A model generated the notes under the pieces. That model saw only the letters and a list, made by a program, of their open reading frames with translations. It was not told the DNA's origin and did no database searches. Of a stretch of 64,000 nucleotides of DNA, positions 23,753-32,851 are shown one piece after another; within the stretch, counting starts at the first letter, position 1, and each line of letters starts with the position of its first letter. This stretch comes from an uncultured Eubacterium sp. (lineage in GTDB: Bacteria > Bacillota > Clostridia > Oscillospirales > Acutalibacteraceae): positions 1 to 64,000 of the forward strand of contig NZ_CAMFQO010000005.1 in NCBI RefSeq assembly GCF_945980375.1. The letters are read 5' to 3'. The position numbers and the translations under genes are program-made.

Positions 23753-24697
23753 ATGTACAGAATCGGTATTGATTTGGGCGGAACAAATATTGTGGCGGCA
23801 GTTGTTGACGACGATTGCAAGATTATTGCAAAGGCAAAGACTCCTACTGCTACTCCTCGTTCGGCAGAGGAAATTTTTGATGACATCGCAAAGGTGGCAA
23901 AGCAATCGGTAGACGAAGCCGGTCTTACTATGGATGACATTGCATCCGTAGGTATGGGCTCTCCCGGTACGGTAAATGCCGAGGGTGTTATTGAATATGC
24001 TAACAACCTTGGCTTTGACCATATTCCTGCAAAGGAAATGCTTATTGAAGGACTTGGATGCAAAAATGTTTACATAGAAAATGACGCAAACTGTGCGGCT
24101 CTCGGTGAGGCTGTTGCAGGCTGTGGCCACGGTGCAAAGGACTTTGTTGCAGTAACCTTGGGCACCGGTGTCGGCTCAGGTATTATTGTTGACGGCAAGA
24201 TTGTTTCAGGCTCAAACAATGCGGGCGGCGAGTGCGGTCATACGGTTATTGTTGTTGACGGCGAGCCTTGCACCTGCGGAAGAAAGGGCTGCTGGGAGGC
24301 TTATGCTTCTGCAACTGCGCTTATCAACCAAACAAAGAGGGCTATGGAGGAATATCCTGATTCTGTTATGCATGAGCTTGCAGCAGAGGAAGGCAAGGTA
24401 TCCGGCAGAACTGCATTTGATGCAATGCGCAGGGGCGATATTGCAGGCATTAAGGTTGTAGACAAGTACAACAAGTATGTTGCCTGCGGTCTTATCAACC
24501 TTGTAAATATTTTTCAGCCGGAGGTTATCTGCATAGGCGGAGGTATCTGTAACGAGGGCGAAACACTTTTGCGTCCTATCCGCAGATATGTAGAGAGCGA
24601 AAGATATAGTGTTTACTCAAAGGTTCAGTCAAAGATTTGCAAGGCAGAGCTTGGCAATGACGCAGGCATTATCGGTGCCGCTCTTTTGGGTAGGTAA
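23753..24697 (+). CDS. ROK-family glucokinase
   Basis: 314 residues from ATG 23753 (AAAGGGGA upstream); the longer track ORF overlaps hprK and is not used. ATP-binding GIDLGGTNIVAAVVD, glucose-binding site YIENDANCAALGE, ROK zinc motif CTCGRKGCWEAYASATAL with three Cys and preceding GGECGHTVI. It phosphorylates glucose with ATP. Placement between hprK and murB ties sugar entry to carbon control, and pfkA lies further down the same run. Confidence 0.94.
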   Translation: MYRIGIDLGGTNIVAAVVDDDCKIIAKAKTPTATPRSAEEIFDDIAKVAKQSVDEAGLTMDDIASVGMGSPGTVNAEGVIEYANNLGFDHIPAKEMLIEGLGCKNVYIENDANCAALGEAVAGCGHGAKDFVAVTLGTGVGSGIIVDGKIVSGSNNAGGECGHTVIVVDGEPCTCGRKGCWEAYASATALINQTKRAMEEYPDSVMHELAAEEGKVSGRTAFDAMRRGDIAGIKVVDKYNKYVACGLINLVNIFQPEVICIGGGICNEGETLLRPIRRYVESERYSVYSKVQSKICKAELGNDAGIIGAALLGR

Positions 24698-24718
24698 TAA
24701 TTAATCGGGTGAATTTTT

Positions 24719-25618
24719 TTGACAGAAATTAGTAAATTTTTAGACAGCGCAGGTATTTCATACAGCGAAAACGAGCCTATGAGCCTTCACACCACCTTCA
24801 AAATAGGCGGTCCTGCAAGGCTTGCGGTTTTTCCTAAAAGAGAGGAGGAAATATCTGCAGTAATAAAAAAGTGTAATCAATACGGTGTTCGCTTCATTAC
24901 GGTGGGCAACGGCTCAAATTTGCTTGTGGCTGATGAGGGCATAGATGCAGTGGTTATAATTCTCGGTAAGGATTTTGCCGAGGTGACACTGATAGGCGAC
25001 GACGTCATTTATGCAAAGGCAGGTGCGTCGCTTATGAAGGTGTGCCGTTTTGCCTTGGAAAACAGCCTGTCCGGCTTGGAGTTTGCGTACGGTATTCCCG
25101 GCTCGTGCGGTGGCGGTGCGTTTATGAATGCAGGTGCCTACGGCGGTGAGCTTAAGGACGTAATGTTTAAGTGTGATCATATTGATGCAAACGGAAATGT
25201 CGGCAGTCTTGAGGGTGATAAGCTTGAGCTGTCATACAGACATTCTGCATATTTTGACAACGGCGGCATAATTACAGGCGTTTACTTTAAGCTTAAAAAG
25301 GCTGACGCAAACGAAATTAAAGCCGCTATGGATGACTATATGAGCAGAAGAAGGGATAAGCAACCTCTTGAATATCCGTCTGCCGGCTCAACATTTAAGC
25401 GACCGGAGGGGCACTTTGCGGGAGCGCTGATTGAGCAATGCAACCTCAAGGGCACAAGTGTCGGCGGTGCCGAAATCAGCACAAAGCACGCAGGCTTTGT
25501 TATCAACACGGGCAACGCAACCTGTAATGATGTTTTGCAGCTTTGCAAAAGGGTTTCAGATACCGTTAAGGAACAAACGGGTGTTGATTTGGAAATGGAA
25601 GTAAGAGTTACAAAATAA
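24719..25618 (+). CDS. murB: UDP-N-acetylenolpyruvoylglucosamine reductase
   Basis: 299 residues, TTG start with GGGTG about 9 nt upstream. FAD-binding TTFKIGGPARLAVFPKR, GNGSNLLVADEG, AYGIPGSCGGGAFMNAGAYGGE, and the catalytic region YPSAGSTFKRPEGHFAGALIEQ (Ser in GSTF) of type II MurB, and GFVINTGNATCNDV. It reduces UDP-GlcNAc-enolpyruvate to UDP-MurNAc, the step after MurA (murA is at 41200 here). It lies between the ROK kinase and rapZ, 20 bp before the latter. Confidence 0.97.
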   Translation: MTEISKFLDSAGISYSENEPMSLHTTFKIGGPARLAVFPKREEEISAVIKKCNQYGVRFITVGNGSNLLVADEGIDAVVIILGKDFAEVTLIGDDVIYAKAGASLMKVCRFALENSLSGLEFAYGIPGSCGGGAFMNAGAYGGELKDVMFKCDHIDANGNVGSLEGDKLELSYRHSAYFDNGGIITGVYFKLKKADANEIKAAMDDYMSRRRDKQPLEYPSAGSTFKRPEGHFAGALIEQCNLKGTSVGGAEISTKHAGFVINTGNATCNDVLQLCKRVSDTVKEQTGVDLEMEVRVTK

Positions 25619-25638
25619 AGACATAAGGGGATTATGAT

Positions 25639-26502
25639 ATGAAGGAAATAGTTTTACTTACCGGTGTTTCGGGTGCAGGTAAATCAACCGCCATGGGCTT
25701 TATGGAGGATATTGGATATTACTGTATCGACAATATGCCCGCAGAGCTTATAGGCAGGTTTATTGAGCTTATTGAAAACTCGGAAACATACAAAAAGATT
25801 GCTATTGTTACCGACGTTCGCTCGGCAGGTGTGTATTCAGAATTTTCAAAGAATATTCAGGGGCTTATGGACAGCAATGATTATATTGTAAAAACAATTT
25901 TCCTTGATATTAAAAATCATGTTGCCCTTAAAAGATATAAGCTGACAAGAAGAAAGCATCCCTTTGCCGATATGTTTAACGGCTCGCTTGAGGAGGCCCT
26001 TAAATACGAAAAGGAAATTTTAGCCCCTGTCAGAGAAAAGGCAGGTTATATTGTTGACACCTCCGATTTGGACGCAAATCAGCTTCGTGAAAGATTGACA
26101 CAGATTTTGCTCAGCGACGAAACAGAGGTTATGAATCTTCACATTGTGTCATTCGGATTTAAGCACGGTATTCCTGCCGACGCAGATTTTGTGCTTGATG
26201 TAAGATGTCTGCCAAACCCTTATTGGATTGAATCAATGAGGAATAAAACAGGTCTTGATAAAGAGGTTAAGGATTATGTCTTTAGCTTCGACGAGGCATA
26301 CGGTATTTTGGAAAGAACCAAGAATTTGCTTGATTACCTAAACCCGTTGTACATACGTGAGGGTAAAAGTCAGATAGTAATTGCTATCGGCTGTACAGGC
26401 GGTAACCACAGAAGCGTTGTTTTTGCAGAAGCACTTAAGGAATATTTCTCTCGCAAGTGGGATAATGTTACTGTAAATCACCGTGATATTGAAAGACAAT
26501 AG
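25639..26502 (+). CDS. rapZ: RNase adapter protein RapZ
   Basis: 287 residues. P-loop GVSGAGKSTAMGFMEDIGY, CIDNMPAELI, DVRSAGVYSEF, then FLDIKNHVALKRYKLTRRKHPF and the C-terminal substrate-binding region SFGFKHGIPADADFVLDVRCLPNPYW and IAIGCTGGNHRSVVFAE. NTP-binding protein of the YvcJ/RapZ family that senses amino-sugar precursors in some bacteria. In Bacillus it precedes yvcK and whiA. Here whiA follows after 17 bp and no yvcK lies between. Confidence 0.95.
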   Translation: MKEIVLLTGVSGAGKSTAMGFMEDIGYYCIDNMPAELIGRFIELIENSETYKKIAIVTDVRSAGVYSEFSKNIQGLMDSNDYIVKTIFLDIKNHVALKRYKLTRRKHPFADMFNGSLEEALKYEKEILAPVREKAGYIVDTSDLDANQLRERLTQILLSDETEVMNLHIVSFGFKHGIPADADFVLDVRCLPNPYWIESMRNKTGLDKEVKDYVFSFDEAYGILERTKNLLDYLNPLYIREGKSQIVIAIGCTGGNHRSVVFAEALKEYFSRKWDNVTVNHRDIERQ

Positions 26503-26519
26503 GCAGAGGTACGGTAGAA

Positions 26520-27413
26520 ATGTCGTTTTCTTCTCAGGTAAAAAAAGAGCTTGTGGAATTGCAATGCGAAAATAATTGCTGTAAAAAGAGTCTCCTTTAC
26601 GGAATGGCTCTTTTTTCAAAGAGCTTTTCATATAAGGAGATAGTGTTTCAGTCAAAGAGCAAGCCTACGGCAGAGCTGTTTTGCAGCTTGTTAAAGGAGC
26701 TTTGCTCAATTTCTTCATCAATTAAGGAATCGCCATCGGGCAAGCTGTACACGGTTGCGATAAAAAGACCGTCCGGCGCATCTAAAATAATGGCATATTT
26801 AGGGCATGAAAAAAACGAAACAAGCCTTAGGATAAACTTTTCAAATTTTGATTGTGACGATTGTCAAAGTGCCTTTCTGCGCGGTGCGTTTTTGGCGTGC
26901 GGTGCCGTATCATCGCCGGAAAAGGACTATCATCTTGAGTTTTCCGTTGCGTATATGAACCTGTCGAAAAGCCTTGTTACTGCCCTGCAGGAAAAGGAGC
27001 TTTCTCCAAAGCTTACAAAGCGAAAGGGATATAACATTATATATTTTAAGGACAGCGAGGAAATTGAGGATTGCCTTTACATTATGGGTGCAGGCAAATC
27101 CATGTTTGATATGATGAATGTTAAAATTGTTAAGGAGATTCGCAATACTGCAAACAGAAAGGCAAATTGTGAAACTGCTAACATCGAAAAAACCGTTGCC
27201 GCCGCATCTCCTCAAATTGCCGCTATTATGAAGATAGAAAGAGAAAAGGGGCTTGACTCTCTTTCCGATCCGTTAAGGGAAATGGCCGAAATAAGAATGG
27301 AAAATCCGGACTCCTCTCTGACAGAGCTTGCCGAGATGTTTGATCCTCCGATTAGCAGAAGCGGAGTTAATCATCGTCTTTCAAGGCTTGTAAAGATAGC
27401 TCAGGAGCTTTAA
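26520..27413 (+). CDS. whiA: DNA-binding protein WhiA
   Basis: 297 residues. N-terminal WhiA fold with the LAGLIDADG-like segment FLRGAFLACGAVSSPEKDYHLEFSV, then a C-terminal helix-turn-helix (LREMAEIRMENPDSSLTELAEMFDPPISRSGVNHRLSRLVKIA). Regulates division and chromosome functions in Gram-positives. ATG follows GGCAGAGGTACGG. dnaE starts 11 bp downstream, so it is operon-coupled to the replicative polymerase. Confidence 0.96.
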   Translation: MSFSSQVKKELVELQCENNCCKKSLLYGMALFSKSFSYKEIVFQSKSKPTAELFCSLLKELCSISSSIKESPSGKLYTVAIKRPSGASKIMAYLGHEKNETSLRINFSNFDCDDCQSAFLRGAFLACGAVSSPEKDYHLEFSVAYMNLSKSLVTALQEKELSPKLTKRKGYNIIYFKDSEEIEDCLYIMGAGKSMFDMMNVKIVKEIRNTANRKANCETANIEKTVAAASPQIAAIMKIEREKGLDSLSDPLREMAEIRMENPDSSLTELAEMFDPPISRSGVNHRLSRLVKIAQEL

Positions 27414-27424
27414 GAGGTGAAAAT

Positions 27425-30400
27425 ATGTTTACTCATCTTCATTTGCACACACAGTTTAGCTTGCTTGACGGCGCCTGCCGTTTGAGCGAGCTTGTCAGTC
27501 GTGCAAGGGAGCTGGGTATGACCTCGCTTGCAATAACCGACCACGGCAATATGTACGGTGCCGTGGATTTTTATAAGGAGTGCAAAAAGCAAGGCATAAA
27601 GCCTATTATAGGGTGTGAGGTGTATGTTGCACCGCACAGCCGATTTGATAAGGACAAGACTCGTGACGGTAAATATTCACATCTTGTTTTGCTGGTTAAA
27701 AATGAGACCGGATATAAAAACCTTATTAAAATGGTGTCGCAATCCTTTACCGAGGGCTTTTATTTTAAGCCGAGGATTGACAGGGATTTGCTTGAGGCTC
27801 ACAGCGAGGGACTTATTTGTCTTTCTGCCTGCGTTGCCGGTGAAATCCCGCAGTACCTTTTGCAACGTGATTATGACTCTGCCAAAAGGTCTGCCCTGTG
27901 GTATAATTCCGTTTTTGGTGAGGGCAATTACTATTTAGAGCTTCAAAATCACGGGCTTGATGAGGAACGTGTTGTTGCCGACGGAATTAAGCGACTTGCT
28001 GATGAAACGGGTATTCCTCTTGTTGCAACAAACGATGTGCATTATGTCAGGCGCGAGGATGCCGAAATTCAGCAGGTGCTTATTTGTATTGCAACAAACC
28101 ATATATTAGGCGAGGATACGGGGCTTGAATTTCATTCCGACAGCTTTTATCTTAAAAGCGAGCAGGAAATGGCAGAGCTGTTTGCCGACACCCCTCAGGC
28201 AATTTCAAATACGCAGGTAATCGCGGAAAAATGTAGCTTTGATTTTGAATTCGGTACAACAAAGCTACCGTATTTTGAAACTCCTAATAATATGAATCAC
28301 TATGATTTCTTTAGGCAAAAGTGCTACGACGGTCTTTACGAAAGATACGGCAAGGATGTGCCGCAGGTTTACATTGACCGTCTTGAATACGAGCTTGAAA
28401 CCGTAGAAAAAATGGGATATACCGACTATTATTTGATAGTTCAGGATTTTGTAAGATTTGCGAAAAGCAAGGGCATTCCCGTCGGTCCGGGCAGAGGCTC
28501 GGGTGCAGGCTCAATAGCAGCATATTGCATAGGCATAACAGACCTTGACCCTATGAAATATGATTTGATTTTTGAGAGATTTTTGAATCCCCAGCGAGTT
28601 TCGATGCCGGATTTTGATATAGATTTTTGCTACGAGAGGCGTGGCGAGGTAATAGATTATGTTACAAAAAAATACGGCGCAGACCATGTTGCGCAAATTG
28701 TAACCTTTGGTACCCTGCAAACAAAGGCGGCTCTGCGAGATGTCGGCAGAGTGCTTGGTATGTCTTATGCAAGGGTTGATGCAATTGTGAAAATGATACC
28801 CAATGTTTTTCACATTACACTTGATGATGCTGTTAAAAAAAGCAAGGAGCTTAGGCAGGCTATGGACGAGGACCCACAGGTTGCAAGGCTTGTTGAGATT
28901 GCACGCAAGGTTGAGGGTATGCCGCGCAACACATCAACCCACGCGGCAGGTGTTGTTATTACGCACGATCCCGTGTCGTCGTATGTTCCCCTTGCAACAA
29001 ACGATGATTTGGTTGTAACGCAGTACATTATGACTACTCTTGAGGAGCTTGGATTGCTCAAGATGGACTTTTTGGGTCTTCGTACATTAACCGTAATTGA
29101 TGATTGTGCAAGAGCGTGTAACGTAGACATTGAGCATATTGCCATTGATGACGAGCAGGTTTACAGGCTTTTTTCGCGAGGACAAACTGAGGGTATATTC
29201 CAATTTGAGTCGTCGGGAATGAAGCAAATGCTGATGAGCCTTAAACCGACAGGGCTTGAGGACTTGATAGCGGCTACATCGCTTTACCGTCCCGGTCCTG
29301 CAAGTCAAATTGATACCTTTGTGCACAATTCAAACAATCCGCAGGACATCACATATGATACGCCTATGCTTGAGCCGATACTGAAAAACACCTACGGTTG
29401 TATGGTGTATCAGGAGCAGGTTATGCAGATTTTCCGTGAGCTTGCAGGATACAGCTTCGGCAGGGCTGATGTTGTGCGTCGTGCCATGAGCAAAAAGAAG
29501 CACGATGTTATGGAAAAGGAACGCTCGGCTTTTGTTGACGGCTGTGCAAAAAACGGTATTGCTCAATCGGTTGCCAACGGAATTTTTGATAAAATAAGCG
29601 ATTTTGCTTCCTACGCATTTAACAAGTCTCATGCCGCGTGCTATGCTCTTGTTGCATACCGTTGTGCGTATCTTAAAAAATATCATCCGTCGCAGTTTAT
29701 GGCGGCATTGCTTACATCGGTGCTTGATAATTCAAACAAGGTTGCACGATATATTGCAGAATGTAAAAGGCTTGGTATTCGCCTTGCACCGCCTGATATT
29801 AACAGCTCTATGAAGGGCTTTACCGCAAGCAGTGACAAGGTAATAAACTATGGCCTTCTCGGTATTAAAAACCTTGGAAATGATTTTATTGAGGACATAA
29901 TCAGAGAACGTCAAAACGGCAGATACAAGGATATATTTGATTTTTGTTCAAGGCTTCAGGGCGGAAAATTTAACCGCAGAGCCGTTGAATCACTTATCCG
30001 TTGCGGTGCGTTTGACAATATGGGGGCTAACAGAAAGCAAATGCTCAACGCCTTGCCGGTTATCCTTACAAACATAGAGGAAAAGTACCGTCGTACAATG
30101 TATGGTCAGGTTGGACTGTTTGATTTGAATGATGATTTCAGCGACAGCTTTGAAATGCCAAATGTTGAGGAATATTCCAAATCAGAGCTTTTGCAAATGG
30201 AAAAGGAAATGACAGGGCTTTATCTGTCAGGTCATCCAATGGATAGATTTGATAATTATGTGAAAAGGGCAGGCTGTGTTCGCACCTACGATGTGCTTGA
30301 GGCAGGCAACGAAATGTCAGCCGTTAAGGACGGCTCTGTTGTTACTCTTTGCGGAAGCATAACCCGAATTTCCGTTAAGCAAACCCGAAGCAATAATATG

Positions 30401-30847
30401 AATATGGCATTTGTAACCCTTGAGGATTTGTACGGTACTGTTGAGATTGTGCTGTTTCCAAAGGTGTTTGCTCAATGCAGTATGCTGATTACACAGGGCA
30501 ATGTTATTGCTGTTAAGGGTACCGTATCTATCGAGGAGGAAAAGGAACCTAAAATCTTAGTAAACTCGGTTATTGAGCCAAATGCAGATGTAACGGCACA
30601 AAATGTTGAGCAAAGGTCAAAGCGTAACGGCTTGTTTCTAAAGTTTTCGTCAAGAGGTGATGAACGCGTTAGGAGTGCCTCTGAAATTCTTGCCGGATAC
30701 AGAGGAGATTTTCCTGTGTACTATTATTTTGCAGACGAGAAAAAATATGAAAGGCTGAAAAAGGAGCTTGGCTTTTCATATAATGAAGATGCCGTGGCAA
30801 AGCTTCGAGGGCTTCTCGGCGACGATAATGTGGTTGTGAGGTTTTAG
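27425..30847 (+). CDS. dnaE: DNA polymerase III subunit alpha (DnaE1 type)
   Basis: 1140 residues. PHP domain at the N-terminus (THLHLHTQFSLLDGACRLSELV; DHGNMYGAVDFYKECKKQGIKPIIG), catalytic palm GPGRGSGAGSIAAYCIGITDLDP and PDFDIDFCYERRGEVIDYV with the catalytic aspartates, the fingers QEQVMQIFRELAGYSFGRAD, the tandem HhH region, and a C-terminal OB fold (VTLCGSITRISVKQTRSNNMNMAFVTLEDLYG). Replicative polymerase subunit. Full length for the DnaE1 class. RBS AAGAGGTG lies before ATG 27425. Confidence 0.97.
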   Translation: MFTHLHLHTQFSLLDGACRLSELVSRARELGMTSLAITDHGNMYGAVDFYKECKKQGIKPIIGCEVYVAPHSRFDKDKTRDGKYSHLVLLVKNETGYKNLIKMVSQSFTEGFYFKPRIDRDLLEAHSEGLICLSACVAGEIPQYLLQRDYDSAKRSALWYNSVFGEGNYYLELQNHGLDEERVVADGIKRLADETGIPLVATNDVHYVRREDAEIQQVLICIATNHILGEDTGLEFHSDSFYLKSEQEMAELFADTPQAISNTQVIAEKCSFDFEFGTTKLPYFETPNNMNHYDFFRQKCYDGLYERYGKDVPQVYIDRLEYELETVEKMGYTDYYLIVQDFVRFAKSKGIPVGPGRGSGAGSIAAYCIGITDLDPMKYDLIFERFLNPQRVSMPDFDIDFCYERRGEVIDYVTKKYGADHVAQIVTFGTLQTKAALRDVGRVLGMSYARVDAIVKMIPNVFHITLDDAVKKSKELRQAMDEDPQVARLVEIARKVEGMPRNTSTHAAGVVITHDPVSSYVPLATNDDLVVTQYIMTTLEELGLLKMDFLGLRTLTVIDDCARACNVDIEHIAIDDEQVYRLFSRGQTEGIFQFESSGMKQMLMSLKPTGLEDLIAATSLYRPGPASQIDTFVHNSNNPQDITYDTPMLEPILKNTYGCMVYQEQVMQIFRELAGYSFGRADVVRRAMSKKKHDVMEKERSAFVDGCAKNGIAQSVANGIFDKISDFASYAFNKSHAACYALVAYRCAYLKKYHPSQFMAALLTSVLDNSNKVARYIAECKRLGIRLAPPDINSSMKGFTASSDKVINYGLLGIKNLGNDFIEDIIRERQNGRYKDIFDFCSRLQGGKFNRRAVESLIRCGAFDNMGANRKQMLNALPVILTNIEEKYRRTMYGQVGLFDLNDDFSDSFEMPNVEEYSKSELLQMEKEMTGLYLSGHPMDRFDNYVKRAGCVRTYDVLEAGNEMSAVKDGSVVTLCGSITRISVKQTRSNNMNMAFVTLEDLYGTVEIVLFPKVFAQCSMLITQGNVIAVKGTVSIEEEKEPKILVNSVIEPNADVTAQNVEQRSKRNGLFLKFSSRGDERVRSASEILAGYRGDFPVYYYFADEKKYERLKKELGFSYNEDAVAKLRGLLGDDNVVVRF

Positions 30848-30865
30848 CTTGTATCCTTTTGATAC

Positions 30866-30894
30866 TTGACAATATTTGTAAAATTAAGTAAAAT
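30866..30894 (+). promoter_or_regulatory. promoter of pfkA
   Basis: Perfect TTGACA, 17-nt spacer, TAAAAT, giving a predicted start near 30901. Confidence 0.75.
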
Positions 30895-30946
30895 AGATAT
30901 ATTGCTTAACATTAAATATTTTTATATATTGAACGGAGGAAATATA

Positions 30947-31912
30947 ATGAAAACTATCGCAGTTTTAACAAGTGGCGGTGACGCTCCGGGCATGAATGCT
31001 GCAGTTCGTGCAGTTGTAAGAACAGCCTGCGAAAACGGAATTAAGGTTTACGGTGTTATCCGTGGCTATAACGGACTTATCAACGGAGATTTTATCGAAA
31101 TGGATTTGCGTTCTGTTTCCGATATTATTAACAGAGGCGGTACAATCCTTTACTCTGCGCGTAGCGTTGAGTTTGCAACCGAGGAGGGTATGCGCAAGGC
31201 AGTGCGCACCTGTCAGGAAAAGGGCATTGAGGGTGTAGTCGTTATCGGTGGTGACGGTTCATTCCGCGGTGCTCGTGACTTAAGCGAAAGAGGTATCCCC
31301 TGCGTTGGTATTCCGGGCACTATTGATAATGATATTGCCTGCTGTGATTACACAATCGGTTATGACACCTGTCTTAACACTATTATGGAAATGGTTGACA
31401 GAATCCGTGACACATCGGAATCTCATGACAGATGTGCTGTTATTGAGGTAATGGGCAGAAGAGCAGGCTACCTTGCACTTAACGCAGGTATTGCATGCGG
31501 TGCAACTGCTATCCTTATTCCTGAGGTTAAATTTGATATTGAAAAGCACGTTATCGACAGAATGAGAAAAACCCAAAGAACCGATAAAAAGCACTTTATC
31601 ATCATTGTTGCAGAGGGCTGCGATGTAGATGTAAACGAACTTGCTCAACACATTCAGGAAAAAACAGGTGTAGAATCAAGAGCAATGGTTCTCGGTCATG
31701 TTCAGCGCGGCGGTTATCCTACAGTTAAGGACAGAGTTATGGCAACACGTATGGGTAACTACGCCGTTAAGCTTCTTATGAACAACATCGGCAACAGAGT
31801 TGTTGCCGCTCAAAAGGAAGAAGTTGTTGATTACGATATTTTTGAAGCACTTAATATGAAAAAATCTATTGATATGAACCTTTACAATATTGCACACGAG
31901 GTTTCAATCTAA
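30947..31912 (+). CDS. pfkA: ATP-dependent 6-phosphofructokinase
   Basis: 321 residues from ATG 30947 (CGGAGGAAATATA upstream; the track start at 30866 lies in the promoter). ATP loop LTSGGDAPGMNAAVRAVVR, GGDGSFRGA (Gly-Asp-Gly of ATP-PFK), catalytic PGTIDNDIACCDYTIGYDT and the F6P motif MGRRAGYLALNAGIA; effector/F6P residues in HVQRGGYPTVKDR. Commits fructose-6-P to glycolysis. Own promoter and terminator, directly after dnaE. Confidence 0.97.
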   Translation: MKTIAVLTSGGDAPGMNAAVRAVVRTACENGIKVYGVIRGYNGLINGDFIEMDLRSVSDIINRGGTILYSARSVEFATEEGMRKAVRTCQEKGIEGVVVIGGDGSFRGARDLSERGIPCVGIPGTIDNDIACCDYTIGYDTCLNTIMEMVDRIRDTSESHDRCAVIEVMGRRAGYLALNAGIACGATAILIPEVKFDIEKHVIDRMRKTQRTDKKHFIIIVAEGCDVDVNELAQHIQEKTGVESRAMVLGHVQRGGYPTVKDRVMATRMGNYAVKLLMNNIGNRVVAAQKEEVVDYDIFEALNMKKSIDMNLYNIAHEVSI

Positions 31913-31942
31913 CTGTTACATACAACAATCATAATACAGCAG

Positions 31943-31976
31943 TGCCGTAAGCTTTTTATTGCCTACGGCATTTGTA
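31943..31976 (+). terminator. intrinsic terminator of pfkA
   Basis: TGCCGTAAGC/GCCTACGGCA stem followed by TTTGTATTGTTTC. Confidence 0.7.
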
Positions 31977-31994
31977 TTGTTTCTATTTTTTTCC

Positions 31995-32032
31995 TGTGGA
32001 AATAATGTGCTCAATATGATACAATTTCCACA
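31995..32032 (+). promoter_or_regulatory. inverted repeat upstream of first GH25 gene
   Basis: TGTGGAAAT/ATTTCCACA arms, 20 bp apart, enclosing a GATACAAT-like -10 and ending just before the AAAGGAG ribosome site. It could be an operator or an RNA hairpin. Confidence 0.35.
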
Positions 32033-32043
32033 AAGGAGCATAT

Positions 32044-32841
32044 ATGCCTACAACAAAAAAGAAAATTAAAAAAAGACCTGCAAGAAAGAGAAAAGACACT
32101 CAACGCAAAATCATAATCACTGCGGTTGCGTTGGTGCTTGCAGCAGCGCTTGCGGTAACGGGTATTGCGGTTTCGCACACAGGCAGGAAGCTTCCAAACC
32201 CGCTCGTCGCTCTTGATAAGGATAAGGCATACGGTGTTGATATATCTCACCATAACGGTAAGGTTAATTGGAAAACGCTTAAAAACGAGGTTGACTTTGC
32301 TATCATCAGGGTTGGCTATCGTGGCTATCAAAACGGCGCTGTGTGCATAGATAAAAATGCAAAAAAGAATTTAAGAGCTGCCAACGAAGCAGGAATACCT
32401 GTCGGTGTTTATTTTTACACTCAAGCCGTAAATGAGGATGAGGCAAGGGAGGAGGCAAGAGCCTGCCTTGATGTTATTAAAAAATATGACATCTCTTTGC
32501 CTGTGTTTTATGATTTTGAATATCCGACCTTTAACGGTAAGCACACGGGCAGGCTTTTTGAGGCAGGTCTGACAAAAAAAGAAAATTCACGTCTTATCAA
32601 TGCCTTTTGCACAGAGATTGAGGACGCAGGCTATCAAAGCGGAGTGTATGCATCATCATTTATGTACAAAAGCAATTTTAAGATGAGTGAGCTTTACAAA
32701 TCAATATACATTTGGGTGGCTGATTACAACCCGTCAGTTACCTATAACGGTGATTATGACCTTTGGCAGTTCAACGATAAAGGGCAGGTTAACGGAGTAA
32801 AAAAGAGGGTTGACGAAAATTATTGGTACATAAAAAATTAA
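32044..32841 (+). CDS. membrane-anchored GH25 muramidase
   Basis: 265 residues. A Lys/Arg-rich cytoplasmic start (KKKIKKRPARKRKDTQRK), one TM helix (IIITAVALVLAAALAVTGIAV) and an external GH25 domain: YGVDISHHNGKVNWKTL, DFAIIRVGYRGY, VGVYFYTQAVNEDEAREEA and the catalytic DxE in VFYDFEYP. It cleaves peptidoglycan between MurNAc and GlcNAc. The AAAGGAG site is 6 nt before the ATG. A larger secreted GH25 follows 10 bp later, so both are probably expressed together. Confidence 0.93.
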   Translation: MPTTKKKIKKRPARKRKDTQRKIIITAVALVLAAALAVTGIAVSHTGRKLPNPLVALDKDKAYGVDISHHNGKVNWKTLKNEVDFAIIRVGYRGYQNGAVCIDKNAKKNLRAANEAGIPVGVYFYTQAVNEDEAREEARACLDVIKKYDISLPVFYDFEYPTFNGKHTGRLFEAGLTKKENSRLINAFCTEIEDAGYQSGVYASSFMYKSNFKMSELYKSIYIWVADYNPSVTYNGDYDLWQFNDKGQVNGVKKRVDENYWYIKN

Positions 32842-32851
32842 GGGGATAAAA

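Noticed and set aside
23107-24063. 318-aa minus-strand ORF across hprK and the ROK kinase
   Set aside because: Antisense of two clear genes, no ribosome site or family motif.
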